Assembly: GCA_949152475.1 (NCBI GenBank)
Contig: OX424559.1
Coordinates: forward strand, 20,801,809 to 20,865,808
Length of the DNA stretch: 64,000 nt
Direction of reading: 5' to 3'
Source: Terebella lapidaria
Lineage: Eukaryota > Annelida > Polychaeta > Terebellida > Terebellidae
A program made the position numbers and the translations under genes. The notes beneath the pieces are model-generated. The model was not told the DNA's origin. It made no database searches and saw nothing but the letters and a program-made list of their open reading frames with translations. This document shows, in pieces, positions 23,226-34,301 of this stretch (position 1 is its first letter; every line of letters begins with the position of its first letter).

Positions 23226-24182
23226 ATTTGTAGGTAAAGGTAATTGTTAGCCATCAAGCCTAAGATCACTCGAGCTATGTTGATGCAAGTCCTTTATTGC
23301 CTCCCAAATAGTGTGCAAAACATCGTATATTTGCCAATACTATATGTGAAATCCGCACAAATCCGGAAAATATGTTGTAATTATTCCATATAAATTTTGT
23401 GTCAAATGCCATTCACTTGTCCTGCTAATTCATTACACCATTAACATGAACATGTGATAAATAATACGTTGTGTTTAATACGTTGTGCGATATTACGCCT
23501 GTCAAGATCCCACAGTATAAGATATTATAGAGACATTCGACAAAAGTTAGACGCATAATTTGCCTGAAGATTTATCTCACTGAATAAGTAATATTCACAC
23601 ATCATAAAACCCCACAATGAGCAAACTGTCTTATGTAATTAGAATGTACCAACAAGATTCACACAAGAGGAGAAATATACGAAATTTAGTAAGCTGATGC
23701 ATATTTGTGGTTTTTGATAAAATTATATTCTATTATCGAAGACACGTAACCGGGTTTGCCGTAATATTCACTCAGGGACAATGCTGACGAGAAATCAACC
23801 GAATATTTTGACTGTGTATTATATATCATGCCATATATAGCATCTCACAAGGTTATATTATAGTATATAGTATCTCACAATGCGGAGATTGTGAGATACA
23901 ATCCCCCCAACCACTCCCCCAACCACTGCAGAGCAGTAAATACCTGAAAGGTGTTTTGAAAAGTTCATACAACTTTCAATCTGTATATCGTCAATTTCAC
24001 ATTGTGACATGCTATAATAGCTACGGCATGATATATAGTATACAGTCAAAATATTTGGTTACTCGTCAGCAGTGTCCCTGGGGGATCTTCTTGGCAAATC
24101 CGGTTTTGTGTTTTGGTTAATGGACTCTCGTCACCAAGCTATTATCAGAAACCGTAAACAAGATTCACACAAGAGGAGAAAT
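23226..24182. repeat. Diverged satellite sequence with an inverted segment
   Basis: Up to about 23,985 the sequence follows a diverged satellite unit in the usual orientation. From about 23,990 to 24,159 it is the reverse complement of a standard unit ('ttggttactcgtcagcag', 'ggttaatggactctcgtcac'). After 24,160 the direct orientation resumes ('caagattcacacaagaggag'). No gene is seen. Confidence 0.7.
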
Positions 24183-24230
24183 GTATGTATGTATGTATGT
24201 ATGTATGTATGTATGTATGTATGTATGTAT
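24181..24230. repeat. (ATGT)n microsatellite at the PLE 3' junction
   Basis: About twelve 'atgt' units directly precede the PLE 3' terminus 'gttttggagag'. The two other PLE copies also meet 'gtgtgt' or 'gtatgt' here, but only in short form. Confidence 0.9.
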
Positions 24231-24339
24231 GTTTTGGAGAGTATAAAAAATGCACTGGCACAAGATAATTGTAAGAGTAACACATAACATAAAACAGCAA
24301 TAAAAATTCAATGAGCGACATTGAACAAATTTTGTTGGA

Positions 24340-26628
24340 TTATTTAAGTTTGCTTCTGACTAAAAGTTCTTTAAGATTTTGATGCTTCTTGTAAGCTGTT
24401 GCTATTTTAATATCACCATCAGTATTTTTGTTGAGTTGTTTCATATGCTTTTTAACAATTTGGGCTGAAAGAGTACCTGTTTTTGAGAAGGGTACTATAT
24501 ACACCATGTCGAATTTATTTTTACTTTTGTTCAAAGGGTCATACTTTGTAAATTTTTGAACGTTGAGGCCATGAGGTTCGAAAGTGCCTAGAGTATCAAT
24601 CCAACAATATTCCCTTTCAAGTCGCCATTGTTTGTTTAAAAGTTCATCACCAAGATCGGAAACCTGTTCAATTGGTAAAAGAGAAAAACATTCAATGGAA
24701 AATTCAGTTTTGCTGTGAAATTTAGATAGATGACTGTATAATGCATTTTCCTCATTGCAGCTAGTTATTGCAGCACGATGACGATTGTTTCTGAATTTGA
24801 GTGATTTACCGGTTTCACCTACATATTGTTTTTCGCAAAGCTTACAAGTGTATAGATAAATTATATTTTCTGAGTTGCAATCCAAAGCTGAGTTGATTGA
24901 GTAGGTCTGTTCAAAAACTGATCCCGAGAAATTTTGACAATTTGGAACTAAATGACATGTCTGACATTGTCTAGAATTACAAGGTTTTGAGCCAGACGAG
25001 CTGGAAGTGGGCAATTGAAAATCAGCACCTAGTCTTTCCTCACTGTTCAAAATTCTCAATGTTTCATTCTTGATTTTGCGAAGCCAACGTTTTGAATAGT
25101 TACGTTTCGAAAGTGCCTTGAATAATATTTGACAAGCTGATTCAACATCATCTGGATATGAGCAAATTTGGAAAAATCGAAAAACTTGGGACTTGATTAG
25201 TCCTTTATAAGTGTGTTTTGGATGAAAAGAGAGCTTATGCAACAACTGATGAGTATCCGTTGGCTTGAAGAAAACTTTTGCTTCTAATGTGTTTTCTTTG
25301 CTCCTGAACAAAGTAGTATCCAAAAAATTAACTGAATCAGTACTAATTTCAGCTTTGAAGTTGATTGATGCCCTATGAGAATTGAAAATTTCGAGAAACT
25401 GGTGAAATTTGGAAATGCCATGTGGCCAAATGAGGAAAATGTCATCTAAATACCTATAATAGCAATCTGGTTTGAATGGACACTTTTGTAAAGCTTGCTT
25501 TTCAAATTCAGCCATATAAATATCTGCATAATGAGGTGCATATTTCTGACCCATGGCTGTGCCTGAAACTTGTAGGAATGTCTTACCGTCAAATTCAAAG
25601 TCATTACATTTAAGTGAAATTTCCAATAATTCTATTATACCTTTGAATAGTTCATTGTTTTTCAGAGTCGGGAATGCATTTTTAATTGCTTGGATACCTT
25701 CTTCATGATTTATATTAGTATACATACTTTCAACATCTAAAGTGATTAGTAAAGAATTTGGATCTAGTTCAAGCCCTCTAACTTTATCTAAAAAGTCATA
25801 CGTGTTTTTGATATATGACGGATGCTTATTTGCTTGATCTTTTATATATGAATCAATATACATAGCTACTTTTTCAGATTCACTGCTGCAGTCAGAAACA
25901 ATTGGGCGCCCTGGTGGCATTACATTTGGAATTGGCCAGGAGTCTTTGGGTTTATGAATTTTAGGTAGCATATAAAATCTTCTTTGACGAGGGCGTTCTG
26001 GTGGTAAAAGAAATTGGAATACTTTTTCAGAAAGGCATCCAGAATTGCGTAATCCTTTTAAAATTTTTGTAATGTTTTCTGAATTTTCTAGGTAAAGAGG
26101 AGTGTCAATTTCTCTGTAATGAGCTGGATTGTATAATTGACGAAAACCTTCATTAATATAATTTTGCTTATCCAAAATTACGACTGCACTACCTTTATCT
26201 GCTTTTTTGATTACCAAGTCTACGTTATTTTGTAAATCCTTTATAGTTTTATATTCAATTTTTGTTAGGTTTTTGGTTTCTGGTTGAATTTTCAAGTTTT
26301 CAATTTCCTTAGATATTGCCGAAATGCAATCTAAAACGGGCTTGTCAATCATGGAACTCGGTGGAGTCCAGGTAGATTTTGGAGTGAATTTTGATCTATT
26401 TGTGAATGAATTTGGACGGTGAGAAAAATAATTTTGAAGTTTGAGTTTTCTACCAAAATCTTGCACCGCTTGTTTAATTGGATCCAATGTTATTTTGGGT
26501 GTGGGAACAAATGTCAAACCACGATTTAGAAGAGCGATTTGTGTGTCCGAAAGTGTAAATTTGGAAAGGTTTACAACATTATTAGTCGTACTGGAGTTCG
26601 GTGGACTCTCAGAATGATTTAGTTTAAA
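24340..26628 (-). CDS. PLE ORF2 (RT plus GIY-YIG), second intact copy
   Basis: It has the same domain order and catalytic motifs as the copy at 12,233 (YLDD, GTAMGQKYAPHYADIYMAEF, the CNSRQCQTC cluster, YVGETGKSLKFR). Differences are scattered and mostly conservative (for example Leu to Val, Lys to Asn), which fits a functional lineage rather than decay. As in copy 1 there is no AUG at the N-terminus, and the -1 frame is open back to the UUUAAAC at 26,622-26,628. Because its own 5' half is missing, this copy is probably not autonomous. Confidence 0.85.
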   Translation of the reverse strand, partial: FKLNHSESPPNSSTTNNVVNLSKFTLSDTQIALLNRGLTFVPTPKITLDPIKQAVQDFGRKLKLQNYFSHRPNSFTNRSKFTPKSTWTPPSSMIDKPVLDCISAISKEIENLKIQPETKNLTKIEYKTIKDLQNNVDLVIKKADKGSAVVILDKQNYINEGFRQLYNPAHYREIDTPLYLENSENITKILKGLRNSGCLSEKVFQFLLPPERPRQRRFYMLPKIHKPKDSWPIPNVMPPGRPIVSDCSSESEKVAMYIDSYIKDQANKHPSYIKNTYDFLDKVRGLELDPNSLLITLDVESMYTNINHEEGIQAIKNAFPTLKNNELFKGIIELLEISLKCNDFEFDGKTFLQVSGTAMGQKYAPHYADIYMAEFEKQALQKCPFKPDCYYRYLDDIFLIWPHGISKFHQFLEIFNSHRASINFKAEISTDSVNFLDTTLFRSKENTLEAKVFFKPTDTHQLLHKLSFHPKHTYKGLIKSQVFRFFQICSYPDDVESACQILFKALSKRNYSKRWLRKIKNETLRILNSEERLGADFQLPTSSSSGSKPCNSRQCQTCHLVPNCQNFSGSVFEQTYSINSALDCNSENIIYLYTCKLCEKQYVGETGKSLKFRNNRHRAAITSCNEENALYSHLSKFHSKTEFSIECFSLLPIEQVSDLGDELLNKQWRLEREYCWIDTLGTFEPHGLNVQKFTKYDPLNKSKNKFDMVYIVPFSKTGTLSAQIVKKHMKQLNKNTDGDIKIATAYKKHQNLKELLVRSKLK

Positions 26629-27210
26629 TGACTGAGCCAGAATTTCAACATTTCATTGGCCGTTTGTTCAGTCCAATGAATGTTATCTGTCTGTGTAGAA
26701 AACTTGATTGGATCCAACTGTTTAACAACTGTGAGATTGCTGAAACGTGAACTCATGTCATCCAAAGCCCTGTTAATCATATCCAAGTTGCGTTTCTCTA
26801 CAGACGGAAGATTGTCTGAGTAGTTAATTTTTGGAATGAGAATTTTGGAGTGGGGGAAGATTCGGAAAGCACTGCTGAGCATATTCCTCAGTTCTGGAAT
26901 TGAAGTAACACTTGGTTTGGAGCTTCGATTGTTCAGGCCTACACTTAAGATTAAGTTTTGGGGGGCATCAAATGATTTTTTACAGGCCGTGAACATCATT
27001 CTTAGATGGTTGAACAAAGCTCCAGGATAAGACACAACTTGGATATCACTGACAGGGGATTTGGTGATGCGAGAAAGGTTAGAAGAGCCGAGGATGACAG
27101 TGGAGGAGGTTAGTTTAGGAAGGGCCCAAAGAGTTTTGGGTCCTCTGATAGTGGAAGGAGAGACATGGAAAGTGGTGTTAGGAGAGTTTTTAGGAGAGAC
27201 AAAGCGAGTG
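26619..27210 (-). pseudogene. Truncated PLE ORF1 (SGNH-like part only)
   Basis: Residues after 'RFVSPKNSPNTT' match residues 381-574 of the full ORF1 with no obvious difference, through GSSNLSRI, SVGLNN and DNIHWT. The apparent start at 27,224 is a chance ATG in flanking satellite DNA. The NADAR domain and the N-terminal region are absent. Confidence 0.85.
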
Positions 27211-29465
27211 CAAATGCCATTCACTTGTATCAGTAATTCATTACACCAATAACATGAACTTGTGATAATTTATTTTCAGCAAGACATTCTGTAGTTGGTG
27301 TGTTTATGGATGTTTAATACATTATGCGATATTACGCCTGTCAGAACCCCACAGTATGAGATGTCATACAGATGACAAAAATTCAGTCGCACAAAATGCC
27401 TAGAGAGATATCCCACTGAATAAGCAGTATTGACATATATGCCAAAATGAGCAAACCTTAGTCTCATGTAATTAGAATGTACCAACAAGTTTCACAAAAA
27501 AAACAAGAAATATACGAAAATTGGTATGCTGATGCATATTTACGGTTTCTGATAATAGCTTGGTGACGAGAGTCCATTAACCAAAACACAAAACCGGATT
27601 TGCCAAGAAATTCCCTCAGGGACAATGCTGACGAGTAACCAAATATTTTGACTGTATACTATATATTATGCCATATATATTATAGCATCTCACAATGTGA
27701 AATTATACCATATATAACATCTCACAAAGTGGAAAATAACATGATACATTTTACCATATCTCAACATTACATTTGACCGCGCCATATATAAGGGGAAACC
27801 TCCCCCAACCACTGCAGAGCAGTATATACCCCAATATCCGGAAGGTTTTTTTGCTTTCCTTATTTTATTGTCTTGCCAACAGGATTGTGGTCAGTTTTTT
27901 TTTTAAATATAAACTTGAACTTCTTTGCTGTTATTCATGTTGGCAAATATCATGTTTTGAATATGTTCTGAAAATGTTTTGGAATTTTTATTTCCAGCAA
28001 GACATTCTGTAGTTGGTGTGCTTCTGGATGTTTAATACATTATGCGATATTACGCCTGTCAGAACCCCACAGTATGAGATGTCATACAGATGACAAAAAT
28101 TCAGTGGCACAAAATGCCTAGAGAGATATCCCACTGAATAAGCAGTATTGACACATCATAAAACGCCAAAATGAGCACACCTTTGTCTCATGTAATTAGA
28201 ATGTACCAACAAGTTTCACAAAAAAAGAGAAGAGATATACGAAATTTGATATGCTGATGCATATTTACGGTTTCTGATAATAGCTTGGTGACGAGAGTCC
28301 ATTAACTAAAACACAAAACCGGATTTGCCAAGAAATTCCCTCAGGGACAATGCTGACAAGTAACCAAATATTTTGACTGTATACTATATATTATGCCAGA
28401 TATATTATAGCATCTCACAATGTGAAATTATACCATATATAACATCTCGCAAAGTGGAAAATAACATGATACATTTTATCATATCTCAACATTACATTTG
28501 ACGGCGCCATATATAACGGGAAACCTCCCCCAACCACTGCAGAGCAGTATATACCCCAATATCCGGAAGGTTTTTTTGCTTTCCTTATTATATTGTCTTG
28601 CCAACAGGATTGTGGTCAGTTTTTTTTTAAATATAAACTTGAACTTCTTTGCTGTTATTCATGTTGGCAAATATCATGTTTTGAATATGTTCTGAAAATG
28701 TTTTGGAATTTTTATTTTCAGCAAGACATTCTGTAGTTGGTGTGCTTCTGGGTGTTTAATACATTATGCGATATTACGCCTGTCAGAACCCCACAGTATG
28801 AAATGTCATACAGATGACAAAAATTCAGTCGCACAAAATGCCTAGAGAGATATCCCACTGAATAAGCAGTATTGACACATCATAAAACGCCAAAATGAGC
28901 AAACCTTTGTCTCATGTAATTAGAATGTACCAACAAGTTTCACAAAAAAACAAGAGATATACGAAATTTGATATGCTGATGCATATTTACGGTTTCTGAT
29001 AATAGCTTGGTGACGAGAGTCCATTAACTAAAACACAAAACCGGATTTGCCAAGGAATTCCCTCAGGGACAATGCTGACAAGTAACCAAATATTTTGACT
29101 GTATACTATATATTATGCCAGATATATTATAGCATCTCACAATGTGAAATTATACCATATATAACATCTCACAAAGTGGAAAATAACATGATACATTTTA
29201 TCATATTTCAACATTACAATTGACGGCGCCATATATAAGGGGAAACCTCCCCCAACCACTGCAGAGCACTATATACCCCAATATCCGGAAGGTTTTTTTG
29301 CTTTCCTTATTATATTGTCTTGCCAACAGGATTGTGGTCAGTGTTTTTCTTTAATATAAACTTGAACTTCTTTGCTGTTATCCATGTTGGCAAATATCAT
29401 GTTTTGAATATCTTCTGAAAATGTTTTGGAAAGTACATACAACTTTCAATCTGTTGAAATTTGTA
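27211..29465. repeat. Tandem satellite array, ~720-bp units (array 2)
   Basis: Unit landmarks ('atgtaattagaatgtaccaa') lie at about 27,466, 28,190 and 28,915. The units closely match array 1, and the array ends in the same way ('ggaaagtacatacaacttt'), like 23,195-23,220. Arrays 1 and 2 plus their diverged right flanks therefore look like a larger duplication. Confidence 0.85.
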
Positions 29466-31260
29466 GGTAAAGGTAATTGTTAGCCATCAAGCCTAAGATC
29501 ACTCGAGCTATGTTGATGCAAGTCCTTTATTGCCTCCCAAATAGTGTGCAAAACATCGTATATTTGTCAATACTATATGTGAAATCAGCACAAATCCGGA
29601 AAATATGTTGTAATTATTCCATATAAATTTTGTGTCAAATGCCATTCACTTGTCCTAGTAATTCATTACACCATTAACATGAACATGTGATAATTAATAC
29701 GTTGTGTTTAATACGTTGTGCGATATTACGCCTGTCAAGATCCTACAGTATAAGATATTATAGAGACATTCGACAAAAGTTAGACGCATAATTTGCCTGA
29801 AGATAAATCTCACTGAATAAGCAATATTCACACATCGTAAAACCCCACAATGAGCAAACTGACTTATGTAATTAGAATGTACCAACAAGTTTCACACAAG
29901 AGGAGAAATATACGAAATTTAGTAAGCTGATGCATATTTGTGGTTTTTGATAAAATTATATTCCATTATCGAAGACACGTAACTGGGTTTGCCGTAATAT
30001 TCACTCACGGACAATGCTGACGAGAAATCAACCGAATATTTTGACTGTGTATTATATATCATGCCATATATAGCATCTCACAAGGTTATATTATAGTATA
30101 TAGTATCTCACAATGCGGAGATTGTGAGATACAATCCCCCCAACCACTCCCCCAACCACTGCGGAGCAGTAAATACCTGAAAGGCGGGAAGATGGGCGGG
30201 CAGGCAGGAAGGCAGGAAGGCAGGCAGGCAGGCAGGCAGGTAGGTATGTATTTATATATGTAAGCCTAAGAGCACTCGAGTTATGTTGATGCGATTCATT
30301 TATCGCCTCCCAAATAATATGCAAAACATCGGATATATGCCAATAGTATATGTGAAATATTGGATTTATGCCAATACTCAAGGTTTCCTCAAACGTATTC
30401 CTATTTTTAGACTCTATGACTTTTTGTGTAATTATTTTATATAAATTCTGAGCCAAATGCTATTCACTTGTACCAATAATTTATTACACGGATAACATGA
30501 ACTTGCGATAATTAATTGTCAGCGAGACATTATGTAGTTGTTGTGATTGTGGATGTTTAATACATTATGCGATATTTCGCCTGTCACAATCCCACAGTAT
30601 GAGATGTTATACATATGATTGACAAAAATTTCGTCGCACAAAATGCCTAGAGAGATATCCCACTGAATAAGCAATATTCACATTTTGTAAAACCCCACAA
30701 TGAGCAAACTTTTATCTCATGTCATTAAAATGTACCAATAAGATCCAAACAAGACAAGAGATATACAAAATTTAACATGCTGATGCATATTTGTGGTTTT
30801 TGATTATAGTTATGGTGAGAATAGTCTGTTATCCAAAAACACAGAGCCCGCTTAAACGCTTTGCCAGAATATTTGCCCAGGGACAATGCTGTATAGTACC
30901 AACCAATTATGTTGACTGTGTACCATATATAGCATCTCATGATGTGGAGTATAACATGACAAATTGTATCGTATCACAACTTGAAAGCTGACGGCACCCT
31001 ACATGAGGGTGCCCTTTCCATGACCACTGCAAAGCAGTATACACCTCAATACGGAAACTTTTTTTTGCATTTCAGATTATTTTGTTTTGTCAACATGATT
31101 GTAGTTGGTGCTTGTGTTGAACAATATAAATTTTGCAAGTCTATGCTGTCATTCTAAGGTGGTAAATATCAAGTTTTGAATATGTTCTGAAACGTTTTGA
31201 AAAATTCATGCAACATTCAATATGTATATCCTTTTTTCATCAATAAGATCTAATGTGTCA
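29466..31260. repeat. Diverged satellite units with a GGCAG-rich simple repeat
   Basis: 29,466-30,180 closely parallels 23,226-23,945. At 30,184-30,245 there is a 'ggcaggaaggcaggcagg' simple repeat. Further diverged units follow to about 31,260, with landmarks such as 'tatagcatctcatgatgtgg'. No gene is seen. Confidence 0.7.
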
Positions 31261-32840
31261 TCAATACTGAACTGACTGTCAAAATCTTCACTTGTCCCAG
31301 TAATTCATTACACCATTAACACCGCTAAGCGGGGGTGCACTAACGTTATGTGGTATTACATCCATAACGAAAAATATCTGGTATAGTTGTTTGGTGTCAC
31401 CGTTTTCAGCATGTAACTGGCAAGTTTCTAAGCTATGAACGAATGCTGTGTGTTCTTGATACTCGACGTATTCATGACGATGTTAGTGATAATGAAAAAT
31501 CAAAAAACGAAGTGTAAATTGCGCCATCTTTCGCCGTTTTCTGGCACCAAAATTACTGAAGTTTCCCGGGAATATAATATTGCGAGTTGCTCGTAGCAGT
31601 TAAGTATTCTGCTCATTTTGACACCTCCCACAACCATCTATGTCAAATATTGACAGAGTAAGGTACATTTCAAGGAAATAAGGAAAGCTCCGCACACAGC
31701 TATAACACGATGTCTTCTAAACGCTGGTACGCTGGTATACTGGTACAAGCATTGTGAGGCTTATTGAGGCATACACGAAATGAGCAGTATTGTTGAGTTC
31801 ATGCACCTTGCAATGCTTGTACCAGCATACCAGTGTACCAGCGTTTAGAAGACATCGGCTATAACATGATTAATATGGTCGGTTGAAAATGATGAAAAAA
31901 TTAGGGTTGTTGTTTTACACAAAAAGGACGCAGCCAGCCCAATTAAGAGGGCTTATGGCAATTGACCACCATACTAGTTAGCACAAGGGGTCCATGTGTC
32001 GGAGGACGCACTCCAAACCGCAAATGTGCCAGTAGGATTAAATGGCTTCATTGAGTGACTGAGTAGTATTAGTGCGATACATGGGCCGCCCAAGGTTAGG
32101 TAACTTGATTCTTTATTACACTCTTACATTGAGTATTATGTAACACCGGCAACCCAGGGGATCGGGCTCAAGTACCATATCCTGCGTTCTTCTTTATCAA
32201 TAAGGATTAAAAAGGTGACAGATGGATTAAATGGCATTCATTCAGTTGGGTGGGCATTGTGCGACCTTAAGGCGCAGTGTATGATACTTAGTCCGGGGAT
32301 CGTGTACAGGTGAATGCAAGCGAGAATGCGTGTCCCTTCATGCACATGCAGTACAACACTGAAAATAACAAACTTACAGTCTAGGTCCTTGCGAAGTTTA
32401 AGTACGTATAACTGGCTGCCGGAAACATGGCTGCTATCCAGAACATGGACATCTGTGGCATATTCCAAGACTGCGCATTTGAATTGACGTGATTTGGTAT
32501 TGGTAAGCGGTCTGGATAAATACAGTGGTTATTTTAATCATCGTGTTCAGCTTTTTAAAGCATTTTAGGGAAAACAAAGAATCCTCTCTCAACTGGCATT
32601 TGGCTGACCTCAAACAGCTGGATAGCACACGCGCATGCGCAGATGATCTGGGTGCAGCAATCTAGGTCGGGTCACCATAATGGCATAACGTGCTGATATA
32701 AGTGTTAAGATATGGTGTGACAGTTGTCATACATGTCATAGCGGTGCCCGTTATAACGTCGCAGACAGCAGTGGGCATTGTGCGACCTTTCATGCAATAC
32801 AAGCCGCACCTCTCGTGATACGCTATAAGACAACATTTTG
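31261..32840. other. Intergenic; hairpin and short repeats, no gene recognised
   Basis: Apart from the inverted repeat at 31,709-31,856, this stretch holds two copies of 'gtgggcattgtgcgacctt' (32,249 and 32,771) and a possible SINE-like tract at about 31,930-32,180. I found no internal promoter boxes. No convincing exon is seen. Confidence 0.3.
31709..31856. mobile_element. Inverted-repeat (hairpin) element, ~47-bp arms
   Basis: The left arm starts 'gatgtcttctaaacgctggt' and the right arm ends 'accagcgtttagaagacatc', with 'ggtacaagcattg' opposite 'caatgcttgtacc' at the inner ends. The spacer is about 50 bp. The arms differ at a few positions. It is MITE-like and non-coding. Confidence 0.7.
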
Positions 32841-32845
32841 AGCCA

Positions 32846-32879
32846 TACCGGTTTATGCGCGTGAACACATAAACCGGTA
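32846..32879. repeat. Short perfect palindrome
   Basis: 'taccggtttatg' and 'cataaaccggta' are perfect 12-bp arms around a 10-nt loop. This could be the end of a hairpin element or an isolated cruciform; there is no further context. Confidence 0.7.
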
Positions 32880-32935
32880 AATTCTCACAACGTTGGTTGG
32901 AGGCAGACTTTCCATCGCATATGCCGGGTGTTATA

Positions 32936-32939
<4 letters not shown>

Positions 32940-33000
<61 letters not shown>
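32940..33000. repeat. (AT)n microsatellite, about 60 bp
   Basis: Uninterrupted AT dinucleotides; the open frame across it is a repeat artefact. Confidence 0.95.
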
Positions 33001-33796
33001 TATAGGGATAATTATATATTTTGCTTCAGAGTTGGGTTGTACCAGAAGTTGGGTTGGGTATATTATTCAATATCCAGGGGCGCAGGAGCCTGTTCACCGG
33101 ACGATTTCTATCGGTATTTTTGTTTGCATCAATTTTTTCAATTGAAGGGAACAATTTTATATTTTACAGTTGAAACATTAATGTTATAAAGTTGAAGCGT
33201 GACCCACACATTCGTGTTATTTGGATCATAAGTATTGTAAATACGTGGGGGTTAACCATTCTATTTCATGTCAGTGAACGATGTGATCGATCTTTAAACA
33301 AAAGAAAGTTAAAATAGGGCTAATTTATTGTTCAATCCTATATTGCAACATCATTGGAATATACTATTTGAGATGCTGAATGTACTTGTGTTTGTTTATC
33401 CCCCCCCCCCCCCCCGAAAAAAACGTGTCGCAAATAGTCACAAAAAGTAAGCTAGTTACTTAATTATGGCCGTGATCATCATATTTATTGTAATTAAACT
33501 TATTCGTAGTAATAACTGAACTGTACTGTTATTATTGTTGTTGTACCAGACGACATGTATTAATAAAATTAGTTGGAAATTTACACACCTACACGGGGCA
33601 TAGAGGCCATTACCATTTCAATTCCAGATATATATAGCCTTCATCAGATTTTGAGAGACGAAGCTTAGGATAATATTTGTGCGATTTGTGCTCAAGATAC
33701 ATATGTTGTAACCGGCGCCTCATATCATACAACTACCATTATCGCCATATCAATTCTAATTGGCTTCCGACGCCCCTGGTAAAATCTTCAACGCAT

Positions 33797-34258
33797 TCAT
33801 TGAGACTGGCCTTTATTATGGTATATCCAATTGCCTCTCTTGTATGACGAGAGTAACTGTGCCGCGGTCGGCTCGGCAGGGACCCTCAGATGCGAATACG
33901 GTCTTTCCGCCTCAGTGGAACATGGGACCAAGAACCGCACACCCTCTGGCACATGCACCGACAGCATGTTGGCCAACTGAACGCTGGACCAGGCCTTGTT
34001 TATGGACAGGTCATGATACGTCATTCCAGCTTCTTTCAGCTGTTTCAGCCGATGAGATGTTGGGGCCGAAACCTTCCCGTCGATAAGTGTACTCGGGATG
34101 AGGGCAAAGTTTCGCTTTAAGGGCCGCGGGGTACCATGGATCCTCTTCTTCTTCGCGCGTTGTGGTCCGCTGTCCAGGGTGGCATCGTTTGGCCGGAATG
34201 TCTTGCTTAGGCCTGCCAAATCTGGACCAAGAATTTTGGGGGCGAATTTCTTTCTCAT
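33797..34258 (-). CDS. Possible exon of an unidentified protein
   Basis: The 153-codon open frame on the minus strand is higher in GC than its surroundings. It gives a plausible protein: a basic N-terminal part (RAKKKRIHGTPRPLKR), then 'TSHRLKQLKEAGMTYHDL', 'AWSSVQLANMLSVHVPEGVR' and 'SYKRGNWIYHNKG'. The pattern resembles N-terminal regions of large invertebrate proteins of unknown role, but I cannot name the family. Splice sites at both ends are not clear, and the ATG may be internal to an exon. It could be a real exon, a transposon-derived fragment or chance. Confidence 0.3.
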   Translation of the reverse strand: MRKKFAPKILGPDLAGLSKTFRPNDATLDSGPQRAKKKRIHGTPRPLKRNFALIPSTLIDGKVSAPTSHRLKQLKEAGMTYHDLSINKAWSSVQLANMLSVHVPEGVRFLVPCSTEAERPYSHLRVPAEPTAAQLLSSYKRGNWIYHNKGQSQ

Positions 34259-34301
34259 CTCCTCTTGAACGGTTTGGAATACCTGTGTTAAAAAGTTTCA
34301 T

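Larger units (their letters stand above)
24229..27210 (-). mobile_element. Penelope-like element, 5'-truncated copy with intact ORF2
   Basis: The 3' end is as in copy 1. ORF2 (24,340-26,517) has the same 725 codons as copy 1 with about 17 residue differences. ORF1 is cut at about 27,210, right after codons for 'GKRTR', so the SGNH-like domain is present and NADAR is missing. Beyond the cut, satellite sequence ('aaatgccattcac') begins. This is classic 5' truncation of a target-primed element. Confidence 0.88.
11060..31260. repeat. Satellite block of diverged ~720-bp units hosting three PLEs
   Basis: Shared landmarks recur throughout: 'attagaatgtaccaacaag', 'gctgatgcatattt', 'ctcagggacaatgctgac', 'tatgccatatat', 'catctcacaatgtg', 'cctcccccaaccactgc' and 'cgcctgtcagaaccccacag'. 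Units at 20,517-23,225 and 27,211-29,465 are tandem and close to each other in sequence. Units at 11,060-12,119, 16,429-17,970, 23,226-24,180 and 29,466-31,260 are more diverged. The block does not appear to encode protein; open frames repeated in several units follow the DNA repeat. Confidence 0.8.

Noticed and set aside
20660-23800. CTGACGA words in satellite units as hammerhead ribozyme cores
   Set aside because: Penelope-like elements can carry hammerhead ribozymes, so I looked. The satellite has CTGACGAG but no paired stem II followed by GAAA and no matching stems I and III.
32893-33189. 98-residue frame with a long YI repeat
   Set aside because: It is a translation of the (AT)n microsatellite.
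34030-34085. CCGATGAG...CCGAAAC as a hammerhead-like motif
   Set aside because: The core has C where U is required, and the stretch lies in the open frame at 33.8-34.3 kb; flanking stems do not pair.
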